Shown here piece after piece: positions 1-12,018 of a stretch of 64,000 nt of DNA. The notes beneath the pieces were generated by a model. The model was not told where the DNA came from and did not search any database. It worked only from the letters and a program-made list of their open reading frames with translations. The first letter of the stretch is position 1, and each line of letters starts with the position of its first letter. This stretch comes from Saussurea involucrata (Eukaryota; Streptophyta; Magnoliopsida; Asterales; Asteraceae). The translations under genes were made by a program, and so were the position numbers. The stretch lies in contig CM066326.1 in the NCBI GenBank assembly GCA_033807775.1, positions 87,830,873 through 87,894,872 on the forward strand, read 5' to 3'.

Positions 1-1215
1 GAGCAGAATGGTTAGTCTTGGGGTTTTTGTTCAAAAGTGAAGTTTGAAGCTAAAATGGGATAAATCGGATCTTATAGTGTGTCTCGATTGCTAAGAACTC
101 AGTAATTGTAATGTTTAGTGATGTTGTTGCTATTGTTAATCTTTACTTCGAGAGAATCGAGCTAACCAGTAGATTTCAGCCTTAAAAAGGACCCAGGCAG
201 CCGTCCGGAAACCTTCATGGACGTCCGGAAACCTTCATGGGTGTCCGGACTCCTTGTTGGGAGGAAGGTCCCCGGACGAGGGAGTTGTCCGGATAGGTCG
301 GGTTATCCGGGTAGGAGTTTTGTCCGGTAAGATCAGTACCCGGAAAGGGGTATCGTCCGGAGAATAGTAGTTATCCGGATAAAGGTGTTGTCCGGACTAA
401 GTTGTCGTCCGGCTAGTTTGGGGTGTCCAGACTCTTTAGCGTCCGGAAAAGTAGGACTGTTCGGAAAATCTGTGTTGTCCGGATACTTTTGCTGAGTTGT
501 TGTTTTATGCCCGTTTAATTCAGGGAAGCTGATTTGGAAGTTTGGAACTGTTTAGGAACGAGAAGTAAGAGCTTCAGGTGAGTTTTCTAAACTAAAATGT
601 GTGGCTTTTAAAGTGTTTTTCAAAAATGTTATGAATGTTGAGAATTGCCATGCTTTATTATTATGCTTTAATTGCATGAAAGTTGTTTAGAGTTTTATGT
701 AGAATGTATGCATACATCGAGGAGACGTAAACTGGCAAAGACGGGAGAGTCATTCCGCCAGCTCTCGTGCGGGAAGGGAGGTCCCTATATGCCAGGAGCG
801 AGGCTCCGCAAGGCAGCATGAGGCTGACTCGTTGTCACCTTCGGGTGGCTTCAGGGTGTCAGATTACGAGGAGGCGGACTTCAGTCCGTATATGATTTTG
901 ACGTGTTGAAAATGAATGTTTAAAGCTGAAAAGATAAACTGTTTTTCTTAAACGCTTTGATAACTGTTAGGAGGGACTCACTAGACCTCATGGTCTAACC
1001 CTCGCATTTTCAATTTAAAACCTTTTCAGGTAAGCAGGTTTCCAGGAGCTCGGGCAAATAGGCTGAGCTTAGCAAGAAGAGTCAAGAAGCGTAGTGACAC
1101 TCTAGTTATTAGTTTTTCTCAGTTGTGTAGGTTGTTTCCGCAAACCCTTTTAGTATTTGTAATGAAATTTTGAGACCGTGATTTTTGGGATGTTATGAAT
1201 TTGACGTTTTGCTTG
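1..1215 (+). repeat. Partial Tekay-like chromovirus LTR (3' part)
   Basis: No coding frame is visible. The layout matches the two better LTRs of this class in the window: a short-motif array, then a CAGGTGAGTTTT-like stretch near 575, then a hairpin-type sequence (ACTAGACCTCATGGTCTAACC, near 980) that is almost identical to the reverse complement of sequence in the minus-strand Tekay LTR near 22110. The right border is uncertain; GGGATGTTAT near 1185-1195 resembles the usual GGGATGTTACA end. The left border lies outside the window. Its array motif (TCCGG) differs from that of the LTR at 4833-7139, so the two are not a simple LTR pair. Confidence 0.5.
203..486. repeat. TCCGGA-motif array in the left LTR
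   Basis: About 16 copies of (G/A)TCCGG or close variants occur at roughly 17-18 bp spacing, for example near 203, 224, 242, 288, 305, 323, 355, 374, 390, 407 and 476. The TCCGGA core is palindromic. The sequence between the cores is not conserved, so this is a motif array rather than a simple tandem repeat. It sits in the same relative place as the TTGCGACTT arrays of the other chromovirus LTRs. Confidence 0.8.
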
Positions 1216-4200
1216 TTAATTTTGGTTGGGCCATTATAGTTATAGCAGAACGATGGTGGATATGCCATCAAGGTCCTTCAATTCTTTGGAGAATAGATAA
1301 GTAAATGATTTGAAGGTTGGAAGGATAACCTGGAATTGGCGGGACTTATGAAAGTCCGTCGAGACAAACTTTTATAGGTGAATTGAAATGTGTAGAGATA
1401 GAATGTAAGGTGATTGATCAAAATGGAAATAATATGAAATGATTGAGTAAGCGAGTCATGGAACGCATGGATAGCAAGTGTTACAAGGTCAAGAGGACGA
1501 CCACTAGTCGGAAGTAGAGTGTTAATGATAAGTGATATGAGTACAACGATTGACTTTTTTTGAGTGAGTAGCCTTCATTTGCGAGTAAAGTTTTATGCAT
1601 GGTGTCCTAGTGAGTGTGCTACATGAGTTTTCATAATTTTAAGATAAATGCATAAATAACAATTTTATTCAAGGATGAGTTGCATGTGTAAATGTGTATT
1701 ATAAGAAAGAGATAATTTCATTTTGGTGCACAATGAAATTTTGTATTTAGCAACTTGCAAAATATTTAGTATTATTTAAAAAAAAATTAATTGTAAAAGG
1801 GTCAAGAAAACGTTGGCTAGCAAAACCTTTGTAACCCACCAAAATATTAACTTAATGATATCAAGTGAGAACCGACTAGCTTGCTTTGTATTGGAAAGTT
1901 CTTTTAAAACTTTTATAGTATGAAAATATTTTCTTTTAAAAATATTACTATCGTAACAACATCATTTTGGTTGAGAAAGATTAAGTTTTACGGAAAGTTG
2001 TATGCAAACGGTTCTCGAGATCGTTGTGTAGTACATTGAAGTTATGAGAATGTTAGGGTCATGTGTGCCCAAGTTGTTTCAAGCATTGTTCGTTGAGATG
2101 AGAAAATGTGTGAGATGATTTATTTATCACGTTGTCATGCATGAAGGCTATGAACTCACTAGGTCGTAGAGTATTACATTATAAGCTAAGAAAGAACTCC
2201 AAGAGTGGAGAGGTGTGGGATAAATCATGGGAGAATGTTTATAGTTTTGGTATTTGTGTTCAAAAGAAGAGGTGAATAATGGGAGGATCGAAAGTAGACT
2301 TTAGTGTCGGTTGTAAGAAGGTCTGTACCCTTGTTTGATAATTAGAAATGCAGTTGCCAAGGGACGGTTGCGTCCGGAGGAAGGATTAGTAGTCATTAAG
2401 GTGATGGATTTAGCAACTCGCTAGGAGTAGTGTGATGAGACAGAAAGGATAATATCCTTGAGATTAAATAAAAATTTATGGTGATCTTGTGATGTTAACG
2501 TTTCACGAATAAATTTGAGAGGGAGACGATGGGATGTGAATTAGATTATGATATGTTATAAGGATTAGGCTCAGTTGAGGACCCTTGTTAAAGAATTGGT
2601 TAAGAAAGTATCGACAGACGACTTTTGACGTTGAAGTCGATAGTCGTTTAAGATGTATGAGGCCTTTTGTCTGTCACTGGGTGCGTCTCACGTATGCCTG
2701 TGCGGGCAGGAACGTGAGCGGTACCGGCATGCTGTTATGCAGAGGGTATGCGCAAAGCGGACAGTATCTGGTACGGTGGGTTGGGGTTGGTATACATTCA
2801 ACCACATTTGGGGATTTTTAGTGATTGACGAATAAATCACGGGTAAAAGAGGTTTTGGTTAAATTATTGCATCAGTGAAAACTATGTGGTTAAAATACGT
2901 TTTTAGAGTTGATCGTAGTTGTGCAATAATTACGACATGTAATGTGCTTAATGGCATTTTATTTTAAGTGGTTGTTTAAGTATTGGTCTTATGTGTGAGG
3001 ACTGTTTAATGATCTTGTATTCTTAGTACGTTTGGTACTAATGAACTTTGATAGGATATAAAAAAATATATATTGTTGAGTATGAAAGAGTTGCATATAA
3101 TTGTACATATAGATACATCTATGAATTGACTGTATTGGGAAGGTAGCAATGAAGGGGTTGTGAGATTATCACGTCTCGGAGCGTGAGTTGCATAATGTGG
3201 GTTAGATGTATTTGAATTGCTTGACTTGATATTGATAAATGATCATTGGATCCTTTGAGTAGGTGGCTCGGTTTTAGACTCGGTTGAGTCTTGATGGTAT
3301 TTGCCCGGTTTAATAAGCTCGATATAGGCTTGGGGTTGGAATTACATGAATTGTATTATAATTGAAGTTTACGTGATGTGAATGCATTGGTCATTCTTTT
3401 GAGGTCACGTATGAATGTTAAGTCTTGAATCAGAAGATTAAAAGTTGAAAGACCACCTGGTGGGGGTGTTAAGATAGTGAAGGGTTGTTGTTTAGATAAG
3501 CGTTTTTACTCAAGTTGTGGGTGGTTTATAAAGGAAGAAGTATTGGGCATAAAGGAAGTGAGTGTATAGATTGTGTCGATCTGTGAGGGATTGTGCCCTG
3601 TCTATGTAATGGTTTGGAATCACAAAGAGCTAACAAGAAATAAGTAAGTTTAAATTAATAAGAAATCCAGGAATTGTGGTTCAACTAAAGTTGGGGAGGA
3701 ATGTTATAGTGAAATAGACTCGGTTAATCATACGGGAGAATATGAAGGTAAGTTTGAATTGTGTTCGAATTGCCAGGAGAGACCTGGTCTACTGTGAGAT
3801 GTTATGGGTGGAAAATGTACGAACGAGTAGTAGCATTAATTGTCAAGTTAAATGTATCAATTAGTATGTAAGGTGAAGTTAGAAGGAGGAAACATCCGAT
3901 GAAAGTCTTTTCGGAGATTTCGGATGAAAAGTACTATTTGTCAGTAAAGTTGTTGGATCATGCGGTTTGTAATATGTCGTGGTAATATGGCTAATATCGG
4001 AATAGAATGTCAGATCAGTAGTGGGTGTTTATCCAAAGTGATTTTGGTTATGTATAGTAATGAGAAAATGTTATCGGTATGTGGAAAAGTTGGGAGGAAG
4101 AGACAAGTAATGATAGAAAGGTCGGACCTAAGAATGTAGTTATACTACAGATTCAATTGAATTATCACCCTTGATATACTACACATTAGTGCTTGGTTGC

Positions 4201-4800
4201 ATTGTGGTCGCATAGGATGATAGTGGTGTAAGGATGTAATGATGGATTGCCGTAATTATTGAAGTATTCAAAAGTGGTGAGTATACACAATTTAAAGTGT
4301 GTGTGGAATTTCAGGCAGTATATGTTAACATTATTTTGAGATCTGGAGATTGAGTTACGGTTGATGATAGTATGGTAGAACAAGCAATAGACGGATAGAG
4401 ATTTAATGATAAACAGTTACTCTAAGGAGGTTTGCAAATCTAAGATTGGGGAGCGAGTAATGCTGAAAGAGGTAAAGTTTAGAAAATATGAAAGATGAAT
4501 CTTTATTCTTTCTGGACTTTTATCGGTGATTAAATATATAAGACTAGAAATTGAAAGGAATGTATGACATACTTTATGTTGATAAGACGGGATTCCACTT
4601 ACTGAGGTAGTAACGGATGAGAAAATGTCGCTGTGTGAAGGAATTGGAAACGATTTTAGAGAAATCTTTTGAGACTTTACAATCTAAGAATGTGGTCATA
4701 GGTACAATGGTATTAGATCATTGAGGTACAGTTGTGACTTTAGAGTCGGAAGAGGATATGAAGGTTAGATGTCCTCATTTGTTTACCTAGTTCTGATTTC
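1216..4800 (+). pseudogene. Degenerate chromovirus internal region (decayed pol)
   Basis: This 3.6 kb stretch has no credible long reading frame. Its 3' end still shows what it was: around 4725-4790 one frame reads GTVVTLESEEDMKVRCPHLF and then stop, which closely matches the end of the chromodomain in the intact-looking Tekay pol at 23604-27239 (ESESEMRAKYPHLF). It is followed by a short linker and a purine-rich tract (AAGTTGGGGAGTAT, 4819-4832) suitable as a plus-strand primer next to the LTR at 4833. Upstream frames are broken many times and I could not recognise RT or integrase motifs by eye. It is an old, heavily mutated insertion. Confidence 0.55.
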
Positions 4801-4832
4801 GAGGACGAAATCATTTTCAAGTTGGGGAGTAT

Positions 4833-7139
4833 TGTAACATCTCGATTTTTTTTATAAAAGATGATGGTTGGGTTTATTAAATAATTTAAGTATACTTATT
4901 TGATAAATTATGATTGGTTATGTGATAGATTAATTTTAGAATTTAACCCTGAATAAGTTATGTTATTCATGTTACGAAGCTAAAAGTTAAGGGGTAAGCT
5001 CTAATTTTAATTGAGAAGTTTAAGGGTAAATCTTGTCAAGTGTTGAAAGTTGGAGGGCTGTTTGGTAAAATGTGGAATGAGGTGTCAAGATATCAACAAA
5101 AGAAGGGGGTTTTGAGGAGGTGTCCTCATTATCTCTATTTAGTCATCTTTTGTGTGTGTGTGTGTGTGTTGTGATATGTAAAAGAGAAAGAAAGAAAGAG
5201 TTAGAACAAAGAAAGAAAAGAAGAAGAAATCAGATCATTCCAACTGGAGTTTTAGGAATCAAACTAAAGAATCAAAGGTATTATTCTTACATAATTCTCT
5301 ATCTTATGTAGTTTGAGTTTCTATGGAGTTTTAGATATGGTTTTTGATGATTTTGGACTATTATGAGAATTCTAGTCTGATAGATATGTTATGTTAATAG
5401 TGATAAACATATTTGCATATTTACAGAAACAAACATAGCTTAAAAGTATAAAATCTGGGTTTTAGATATTTTCAGTGGGTTGAGACATTCAAGCATATCG
5501 CAACAGTGCATTGCGACATTCATGAATGTCGCAGCCTTAAGAACGACAAGGAAGTGAAGTCGCAATAGAAGGTTGCGACTTGGTGGTGAAGTCGCAATAG
5601 AAGGTTGCGACTTGGTGTTGAAGTCGCAATAGAAGGTTGCGACTTGGGGTCGAAATCGTAATAGAAGGTTGCGACATGGTGACCATGTCGCAGAAGTTGA
5701 TTGCGACTTGCACTGTGCATTGCGACAAGAGATTTTAATATTTAGTTGGTTGCGACTTAAGACGAAGATTTTTAGATGATAAGGATTCTTAGTTTTAGAG
5801 AGTCATGTTCCGTAATTTAATATCAGTATATGTGTATATTGGATATTACAGTAAACTGTGGTGGTGAAGACAGAAGTTCCTACGTCTTTAAAAGAAATAA
5901 AAGAAGTGTGACTTCATATCAGGTGAGTTTATTCAACTCTCTTTAAAATTCAGCAATTAATATTAAAATAGATATGTATTATGTATGTCTGAGCATGTTA
6001 ATAAAGGACTCGTCTTAATCAATAATGAGTCCAAATAGATGACTAAAAGTTATGATATGTTGATCCCCGTGCTAAAATGCAATAAGGGGATAGTTAAGAA
6101 GTCGAGGTGTCAAGACTATTAATATTCTTTATAAATGTTTATATATATAGAATATGTTTTGGAGATGAATATATTGTATGTTATGCACATATAATAGTAA
6201 GGGTGATAATACTTATGTATTGTGTGGCGATTGCTAGAAATAGGCATCCGGTCATAGTAGGGCACCTGGGTACGGTCTAATGGGAACCGAAATACTTGCC
6301 ATTTGACCAAGGGATGTAATTTCTAGTGAATGAGCGTATCTTGAATCATCGTGAGGGCCCCGGTTGTGTATCGCGATATATTAATCCCATTGGGGTCAGT
6401 GATTCTGAGATGGTGAGGACGTGAAATGTGGAATAGGCAGATTTTGATTTGTAATTCCCATTTCGAATGGAAGATCGGAGATTTCCATTTTATAGGGAAG
6501 ATCGGAGATTTCCCGTTGTGAAAGGAAGACTAGAGATAGGCATAAAGTAAATTGTAATCTCTACTTCCGGATTAAGAAATAGGTAGGTTTTCACTTGTGA
6601 TTTCTTAGATAAGAGTAATGACTTTGAATCTGGAATGATTTATAATAAACTCTTTATAGTGATATTATGGCTAGACGAATAGTATGGGAGTGGGGTAGAT
6701 TCCCAGTATTGAAAGGAGTTGTTGTAAGGTAAGATGGGCGAGAACAGGTTTGTTTTATCTGTTGAGATTTTAATTGTTTAACTTTAATTTGATTTGAATA
6801 TTCTCACTAGGCGAAAGCCTAATGTTTCAAGTTGAATTTTCTTACCAGGTACAAGCTCCGGGAAGTAAGCGGGAAAGTGTGATGAGGGTCTTTTGAAAGG
6901 ACTTAAACTTAGAGATAACGGAGGATCTAACTGTTCTTTTGATGCTTTTGGGACAAAGGATTAGATAACTTAATTAATCTGATTATGATGTATGATTAGA
7001 TTAATAGGTTATTTGAATTAGATGTACTGTATATAAAACCTTTACATTTGATCCTCATGTTATAGAAGTTTGAAGTTTTACGATCATAACTTGTAACAAT
7101 TTTTAAGGTTTAAATTGGCCATGTTTTTAGGGTGTTACA
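4833..7139 (+). repeat. 3' LTR of a Tekay-like Ty3/gypsy element
   Basis: It begins TGTAACATCTCG directly after a purine-rich tract and ends GGGTGTTACA, giving TG...CA ends and a length of 2,307 bp. The internal end upstream is a chromodomain remnant, so the orientation is plus. Inside are a (TG)n run near 5148-5169, a dense AAGTCGCAA/TTGCGACTT array (5493-5755), a CAGGTGAGTTT stretch near 5920, and short tandem GGAAGATCGGAGATTTCC-type repeats near 6470-6540. The partner 5' LTR is not in the window, so the target-site duplication (CGATA at 7140-7144 on this side) cannot be confirmed. Confidence 0.85.
5493..5755. repeat. AAGTCGCAA/TTGCGACTT alternating array
   Basis: Direct and inverted copies of the 9-mer alternate about every 16-17 bp, so each neighbouring pair could form a small hairpin (stem AAGTCGCAA / TTGCGACTT, 8-nt loop). 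The clearest units lie at 5559-5660. The same motif recurs in copia element A and in the minus-strand Tekay LTRs. Confidence 0.85.
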
Positions 7140-8159
7140 CGATAACTCACATAGAAGCATAATCATAAACAGTTAGAATAATTCTACTAATTATTGTTAA
7201 GGAATTATAGGTGGCAAGGTACCTGCAGTGCCGTCCCTGGGGGAGGGCGGGCTGGGCTCCTGCCCAGGGCCCGAAAAAATTAGGGGCCCGAAAAAAGAAA
7301 AAAATAGTTTATATTATTAGTTTAAAATTTATTTTGAAAATGATTTATATAAAAAAAGGCCCAAGTGCTCCTTAGATATTTGAACGAATGAGATGCTAGA
7401 CCCAATTTTATAAATAAAAAAGGCCCAATTTTTTAACCTAAGACCTACAACAACATGCCAAATTGCGAACACAATTGTCATCTCTCAAAATCTCAATTAA
7501 TCCATTTGACGCACGACACGAACGAACAAGCTACACACTTTCCGATTTTCTAATGATGAACGATTCCACGATTTCCAATTTTCTAAGCGATAAGCGACGA
7601 TTCAATTTCTCAACGGTAAATCGGTCGGCGACGAGGGCTCCTACTACAATGAAAACTTCGATCCTCAAACTTAATTTACAGGTTCTGTTCGATACTTCGA
7701 CATTCTTAAATTCATACCTGCTCTTCTTATTTTTCAGTTCGAATGTTCGATTTGTGTGCTTGTGGTGGGTTATGTACTTCGATTTATGCTATCTGGGATT
7801 CAAGTTCGAGAGATTTCTGTTTTTGATTTGTAGATTGTCACTTGTCAGAGAGATTTCTGTTCTAATTTCAAGTCTAAGCTACAAGAATCTATTCAATTGT
7901 TCATCACCGTTCACTCAGTGGGTTCAGGTCAACGGTTTAAAGGTATTGTATCATTGCTATTGTATCAATTTGACAATTTGTTTCTCTAAACAGTAGGTAA
8001 CTTTTTGGGGACTAATTATGCTTTAATTTTCTTAAATGACATATTACAATTTACTGGAAAACGCAGTTGACCTCTTCCATTCTTCGGTATTCCATAATCC
8101 AAACTCATGTGCCTTTGTTCATTTTTACATTGAGGTTGTTGAATTGTTAAATATTGATC

Positions 8160-8450
8160 ATGTTGTCTAAAAAGTACAAATACTTGTCTGGAAGTGAGGA
8201 AAGGAAAAAAAGAAAGTTAGTTGAACAATTGAAAATGTCACAAAGAGGAGCTATGAATAAGTTTGTTAAGGTCGTTGGTTCTTCTAATGAAAACTTAGAG
8301 GAATTAGATGAACATGATGTTGAGCACCCAAATATGAGTGAACATGATGTTGAACACCCAAATATGAGTGAACATGAACATGAGATCCCCAATAATAGTG
8401 AAAACTTATCCGTAGACGATCAATCAATTCCGTTTATTGATATTTGTTAG
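8160..8450 (+). pseudogene. hAT transposase N-terminal fragment
   Basis: The frame opens at the ATG at 8160 and runs 96 codons to a stop. The start (MLSKKYKYLSGSEERKKRK, then LVEQLKMSQRGAMNKFVK) resembles the N-terminus of plant zinc-finger MYM/TTF-type hAT transposases, which begin with a basic KKR...SG..KRKKRK stretch and a QRGxMxKF segment just before the zinc finger. Here the zinc finger, catalytic core and dimerisation domain are absent. Acidic EHDVEHPNMS repeats follow (residues about 50-72), then a stop. The 5' flank 7226-8159 is probably untranslated or intronic; the open stretch at 7463-7996 has no recognisable domain. The fragment cannot make an active transposase. Confidence 0.65.
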
Positions 8451-8529
8451 ACAATATTGATTTAGATGTTATTATTGATGGTTTGGCAATATTATGCATT
8501 GAAAAAGACATGTTAGACAATATTGATTT

Positions 8530-8778
8530 TGTTAGTGCCTAAATTCTAGTTGTACTAAGTAGAGGGGCCTATTTTGTAATAGGGTGATTCTTTACCCTAT
8601 GTATATATTGTTTGCTTGTTTTCCTAATTAGGTCTAGCAATCACAAGAGTCACCTACACACACTAGCCACACACACTTAATTTGTTCTTCATTGTATTAT
8701 GTGAGCTTGATTGATTCATTGAATATAGAGGTGGACACTTTAATGTTATTGGATTGATTACTTGTTTCTGGGATCACA
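8530..8778 (+). repeat. 5' LTR of copia A
   Basis: TGTTAGTGCC...GGGATCACA, 249 bp. A TATA-like sequence (GTATATATTG) lies at 8601-8610. The primer-binding site ATTGGTATCAGAGC follows directly at 8779, complementary to initiator tRNA-Met as in most copia elements. By eye I count about five substitutions against the 3' LTR. Confidence 0.92.
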
Positions 8779-9616
8779 ATTGGTATCAGAGCAGTGTATT
8801 CATCTAGATCAGATTAGATTTTATTGAGAGTTTTTGCTTTTTGAGTGTTCTTCAAGTTACATCCATTTCTTATTGATTTTGATCGTTTGAGTTCTTCAAA
8901 TGGATTAGGATCGATATAGAAGTGTTTGATATTCATTTCTGCGTGTTTTGATTCCATAATCACACTAGAATCGATCTCAAATCGTGCAAACTCGGATTTT
9001 CGGACTTTTGAGCAAAAACCTACTGTTTTGGATCGAAAATCACTGTTCTAGTGGTTTTTGGACAAAACTTGAAGTAGTAAATCTATCCAGAATAGTATTT
9101 CGACCTTACCTACCAATTTTCAGATCATTTGGATCATTATTGAAGAATCAACTCCCGATCATTTGAATCTTCATCGAAATCGCAATCATGATATTCATCG
9201 AAATCGCAATCGTCTGATATTCATCGAAATCGCAGTGAACGTAGAGTGAATAGTTCCAAGTCGCAGTGACCTATTGCGACTTGACTCCCAAATCGCAGTG
9301 ACCCATTGCGACTTCGATCCCGAATCGCAGTCCATTACCCCGTGAACAGTACCAAATCGCAATCCTCTATTGCGACTCGAGTGAATTTTTTACTCTGTTG
9401 CGATTCCATTTCATTGCGACTCCAAAGTGTTGCGATTCCAATTATGGCGACTTCATTTGTTGCGATTCCAACTATTGCGACTTCAAGCATTGCGACTTCA
9501 TTGCATTGCGACTTCAAACCTATTGCGACTTTAGTGGGTTGAGACTTCAGTTTGAAATCATTTTTTTTACTAATCAAATCTAAAGAATACAAACGATCAA
9601 AGACAAGTAATCGAAT
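8779..9616 (+). other. PBS and untranslated leader of copia A
   Basis: The PBS occupies 8779-8792. No gene is visible between it and the gag ATG at 9617. The second half (9175-9545) is filled with the TTGCGACTT/AATCGCA array. Confidence 0.8.
9175..9545. repeat. TTGCGACTT array in the copia A leader
   Basis: Copies of AATCGCA(A/G) and TTGCGACTT alternate at about 16 bp spacing through the leader just before gag. In the last third most copies run in one direction (TTGCGACTTCA-like). The motif matches the arrays in the two Ty3 LTR families of this window although copia and Ty3 are unrelated superfamilies. Confidence 0.85.
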
Positions 9617-10827
9617 ATGACTGCTAGAGATATATTAACGATTAGATCTAAGGATAAACCACTGGTTCTTTTTCCCAAAGAGTTTAAAATACGGAAAGAC
9701 CGTTTTATGGATTATGTGGAGAGACAAGAGAACGGGGAGTTCATTTCACACTCACTGATTAATGGGCCGATGGAAAAGAGAATGAGAAGAGGAATTCTTA
9801 CCGACGGTGAACCTATTCCCGACTTTGTTGAAGTTTTACCAATTCACTATGACCCTGAACAGAAGAAGAGATATTATGGGGATAAGATGGCAAAGTCCCT
9901 TGTAATTCAAGCTTTGACTAATGATATTTACCGAAAGGTAGATAGCAAGAACCACTCCGGGAAAGCCATGTTTGATGAATTGATAAAACTTTATCAAGGT
10001 TCTGAGATTGAAAACCAGATGAGACATTCAAATGCTATTAATCTTTATGAGAGTTTTAAACAGAAAGATGGTGAAGCTCTTGATTCCACATACGACCGTT
10101 TCACTACAATCTTGAACGAGCTGAACAGATACAATATCAACAAATCGATAATTGAGCATAATGTGAAGTTTTTGAATGTACTTCAACCCGAGTGGAAGAA
10201 GTATGCTCATCGTATGAAACAAAATTCAAGGCTGAATGTTTTGCCTCTTCAAGAGATGTACGAGACTTTGAAACAGGATGAAGAAGATGTTGAAGCCAAG
10301 AGGGCAAAGAAAAAGAAGAAGGACAACAGGGAAGAGAAAAGAGAGGATAAGAAGGAAGAAGAACTAGATCCGCTTGCTTTGGTGTCTGTCAAACCAAACA
10401 GAAATTATTCAAAGCATTCTGATGATGAACACGGTGAAGATGGTGAGATAGATGATATTGAAAGTATGAAGCGAGCAATGGCACTTCTTACTAACTCTTT
10501 TCAGAGAAAGTTTGGAAAATCTCTCGGGTCCAACAATCAAAGGTATGCGTCTGGTTCTAAGAATTTTGAACACAAGGCGAATGTTGAGTCGAGTAGAAGG
10601 TTTGATGATAAGAAGGTTGAGTACAAGAGAGAGGAGTACAAGAAGCCTGAGTATAAGAAGCTGGAAGAAAAAAGGGTGTTCGAAAAGAAAGAGGAAGTTC
10701 CGACATGCTACAATTGCGGGAAGCCTGGTCACTTCTCAAAAGAGTGTTGGAAGCCGAAAGTCAGGGATTCTACATACTACAAGAACAAGTTACTGCTTGC
10801 CGAGAAGAAAGAAGCAGGGATAGTGCT
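9617..10827 (+). pseudogene. Copia A gag, 5' part (split by element B)
   Basis: Capsid-nucleocapsid protein that would package element RNA into cytoplasmic virus-like particles. The ATG at 9617 (MTARDILTIRSK) opens about 403 codons before the B insertion. The middle (residues about 90-220) has the helical look of plant copia gag (UBN2-type) with a Y-x-x-F-K-Q-K-D-G-E region. A lysine/glutamate-rich linker follows, then one zinc knuckle CYNCGKPGHFSKEC at residues 364-377, the RNA-binding motif. After 10827 the frame runs into the LTR of B. The coding sequence resumes at 18643 after B and one copy of the GTGCT target duplication. Confidence 0.85.
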
Positions 10828-11945
10828 TGTTGGTGCAAGTGTGCCACATCTCTATATATTTATTTTGATGATTCCAAACACACCGTATTATTGTTTTTCT
10901 AACAATCTTATCCAAGTGTGCAGTTAATTGGACAACATGAAGATTTTATCTGAAGAGTCCAAGCCTGGTGTTTATGTCGTCATTATTTATATATATCTCA
11001 TAATGATAAACACCCTAAAATAATATACCACTTGGATATTTCAAAAACCTAACCCAACTATTTCTTAAATTAATAAAATCCCTGATTTATCTATTTAGAA
11101 AAGATTTTGTTCTTTAAAATTCAATCTTTCAAAATTTAGCCAAAAGGAATGTGCTGATTTTTTTTGGAAGTAAGGAAAAAGCATTCAGAACCCTTTTTAA
11201 GCTATGGTCACTCAACAGGGTTCTGATCCATCTGACGCCGGTATACCGCATGGTGCTCGGCGGTATACCGCGGCTCTGCTGGTACGAGTTGCAGGCTTTG
11301 CAGGTTGACTCTCCTTTTTGTCAGGATCACTTTATCTGGGCGGTATACCGCGCCCATATAGGCGGTATACCGCGGTGAGCTTTTGACCGTTGCCACGTCC
11401 AGCTTAAATACATGCAGCTTCTCAGCATTTATGTCAAGACGAGTAGACATTGAATACCCAGCTCTTGAAAGAATACTCAGCTCCTCATCTTATTTAATAA
11501 CTTATTCAAGTTATAATTTTTTGAGTGATCAACCTCTCACAAATCCAAGTGTTATACTTATACAAGAGTGATTAACATTGTGAGATATATTCTCTTGTAA
11601 GTATTTGAATAGTGTGAGTGATTCACGTTCTCGAGCAAAAGCAAGAGATTTTATTATCATTGTATCAAGGTTTGTGTTCTACCATAAAGAACACTTATAG
11701 TGAATCAGTGTGTCGAGAAGTGTCTCGGCAAGTGGACTAGCCAGCCAGTTGGTGGTGAACCACTTTAAATCTCGGTGTCGGTATCAATATTCTCTACCCT
11801 TATCTCTTTATATTCCCGTTGTGCACTTAATTTTATTTGTATATTTGTTGTGCATGCAATATTTGTTGTTGATTTTGATAAGAGAATTTTTATTTGTGAA
11901 ATATTTTTAAATACAACCTTTACCCCCCCTAAGGTTGTCCTAACA
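10828..11945 (+). repeat. 5' LTR of copia B
   Basis: Begins TGTTGGTGCAAG, ends GTTGTCCTAACA, 1,118 bp, and is immediately followed by the tRNA-Met PBS. It carries four CGGTATACCG palindromes (separate entry). Confidence 0.95.
11239..11373. repeat. GCGGTATACCGC palindrome cluster in the B LTR
   Basis: The palindrome occurs at 11239-11248 (core CGGTATACCG), 11260-11271, 11340-11351 and 11362-11373, two close pairs about 80 bp apart. The third copy extends to an imperfect 18-bp palindrome. The same four recur in the 3' LTR at 17931-18065. Four perfect copies of a 10-12 bp palindrome in 135 bp are not expected by chance. Confidence 0.9.
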
Positions 11946-12018
11946 ATTGGTATCAGAGCGGGTTGCAAGTTTCTTTAAAAATATTTGTGCTTTTTAAAAA
12001 CTTGTTCTTGTATTTTAA

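Noticed and set aside
203..486. CRISPR-like regular repeat
   Set aside because: Core of only 6-7 bp with degenerate flanks, inside a plant LTR; not a CRISPR array.
2585..2821. Open frame of 78 aa in the left region
   Set aside because: No recognisable domain, lies in decayed chromovirus DNA, and overlaps another equally plausible frame; chance ORF.
1..7139. Single complete element with 1-1215 as 5' LTR and 4833-7139 as 3' LTR
   Set aside because: The two LTRs share layout but not array motif or most sequence, and no PBS follows 1215; they are related but different families.
7463..7996. 177-aa open frame in the hAT left part
   Set aside because: Composition looks like untranslated or intron sequence (T-rich, Phe/Leu/Ser-rich), no domain, no match to transposase.
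8779..8792. tRNA gene suggested by tRNA-Met complementarity
   Set aside because: Only the 3' end of initiator tRNA-Met is matched, directly next to an LTR; it is a primer-binding site. No full tRNA gene was seen in the window.
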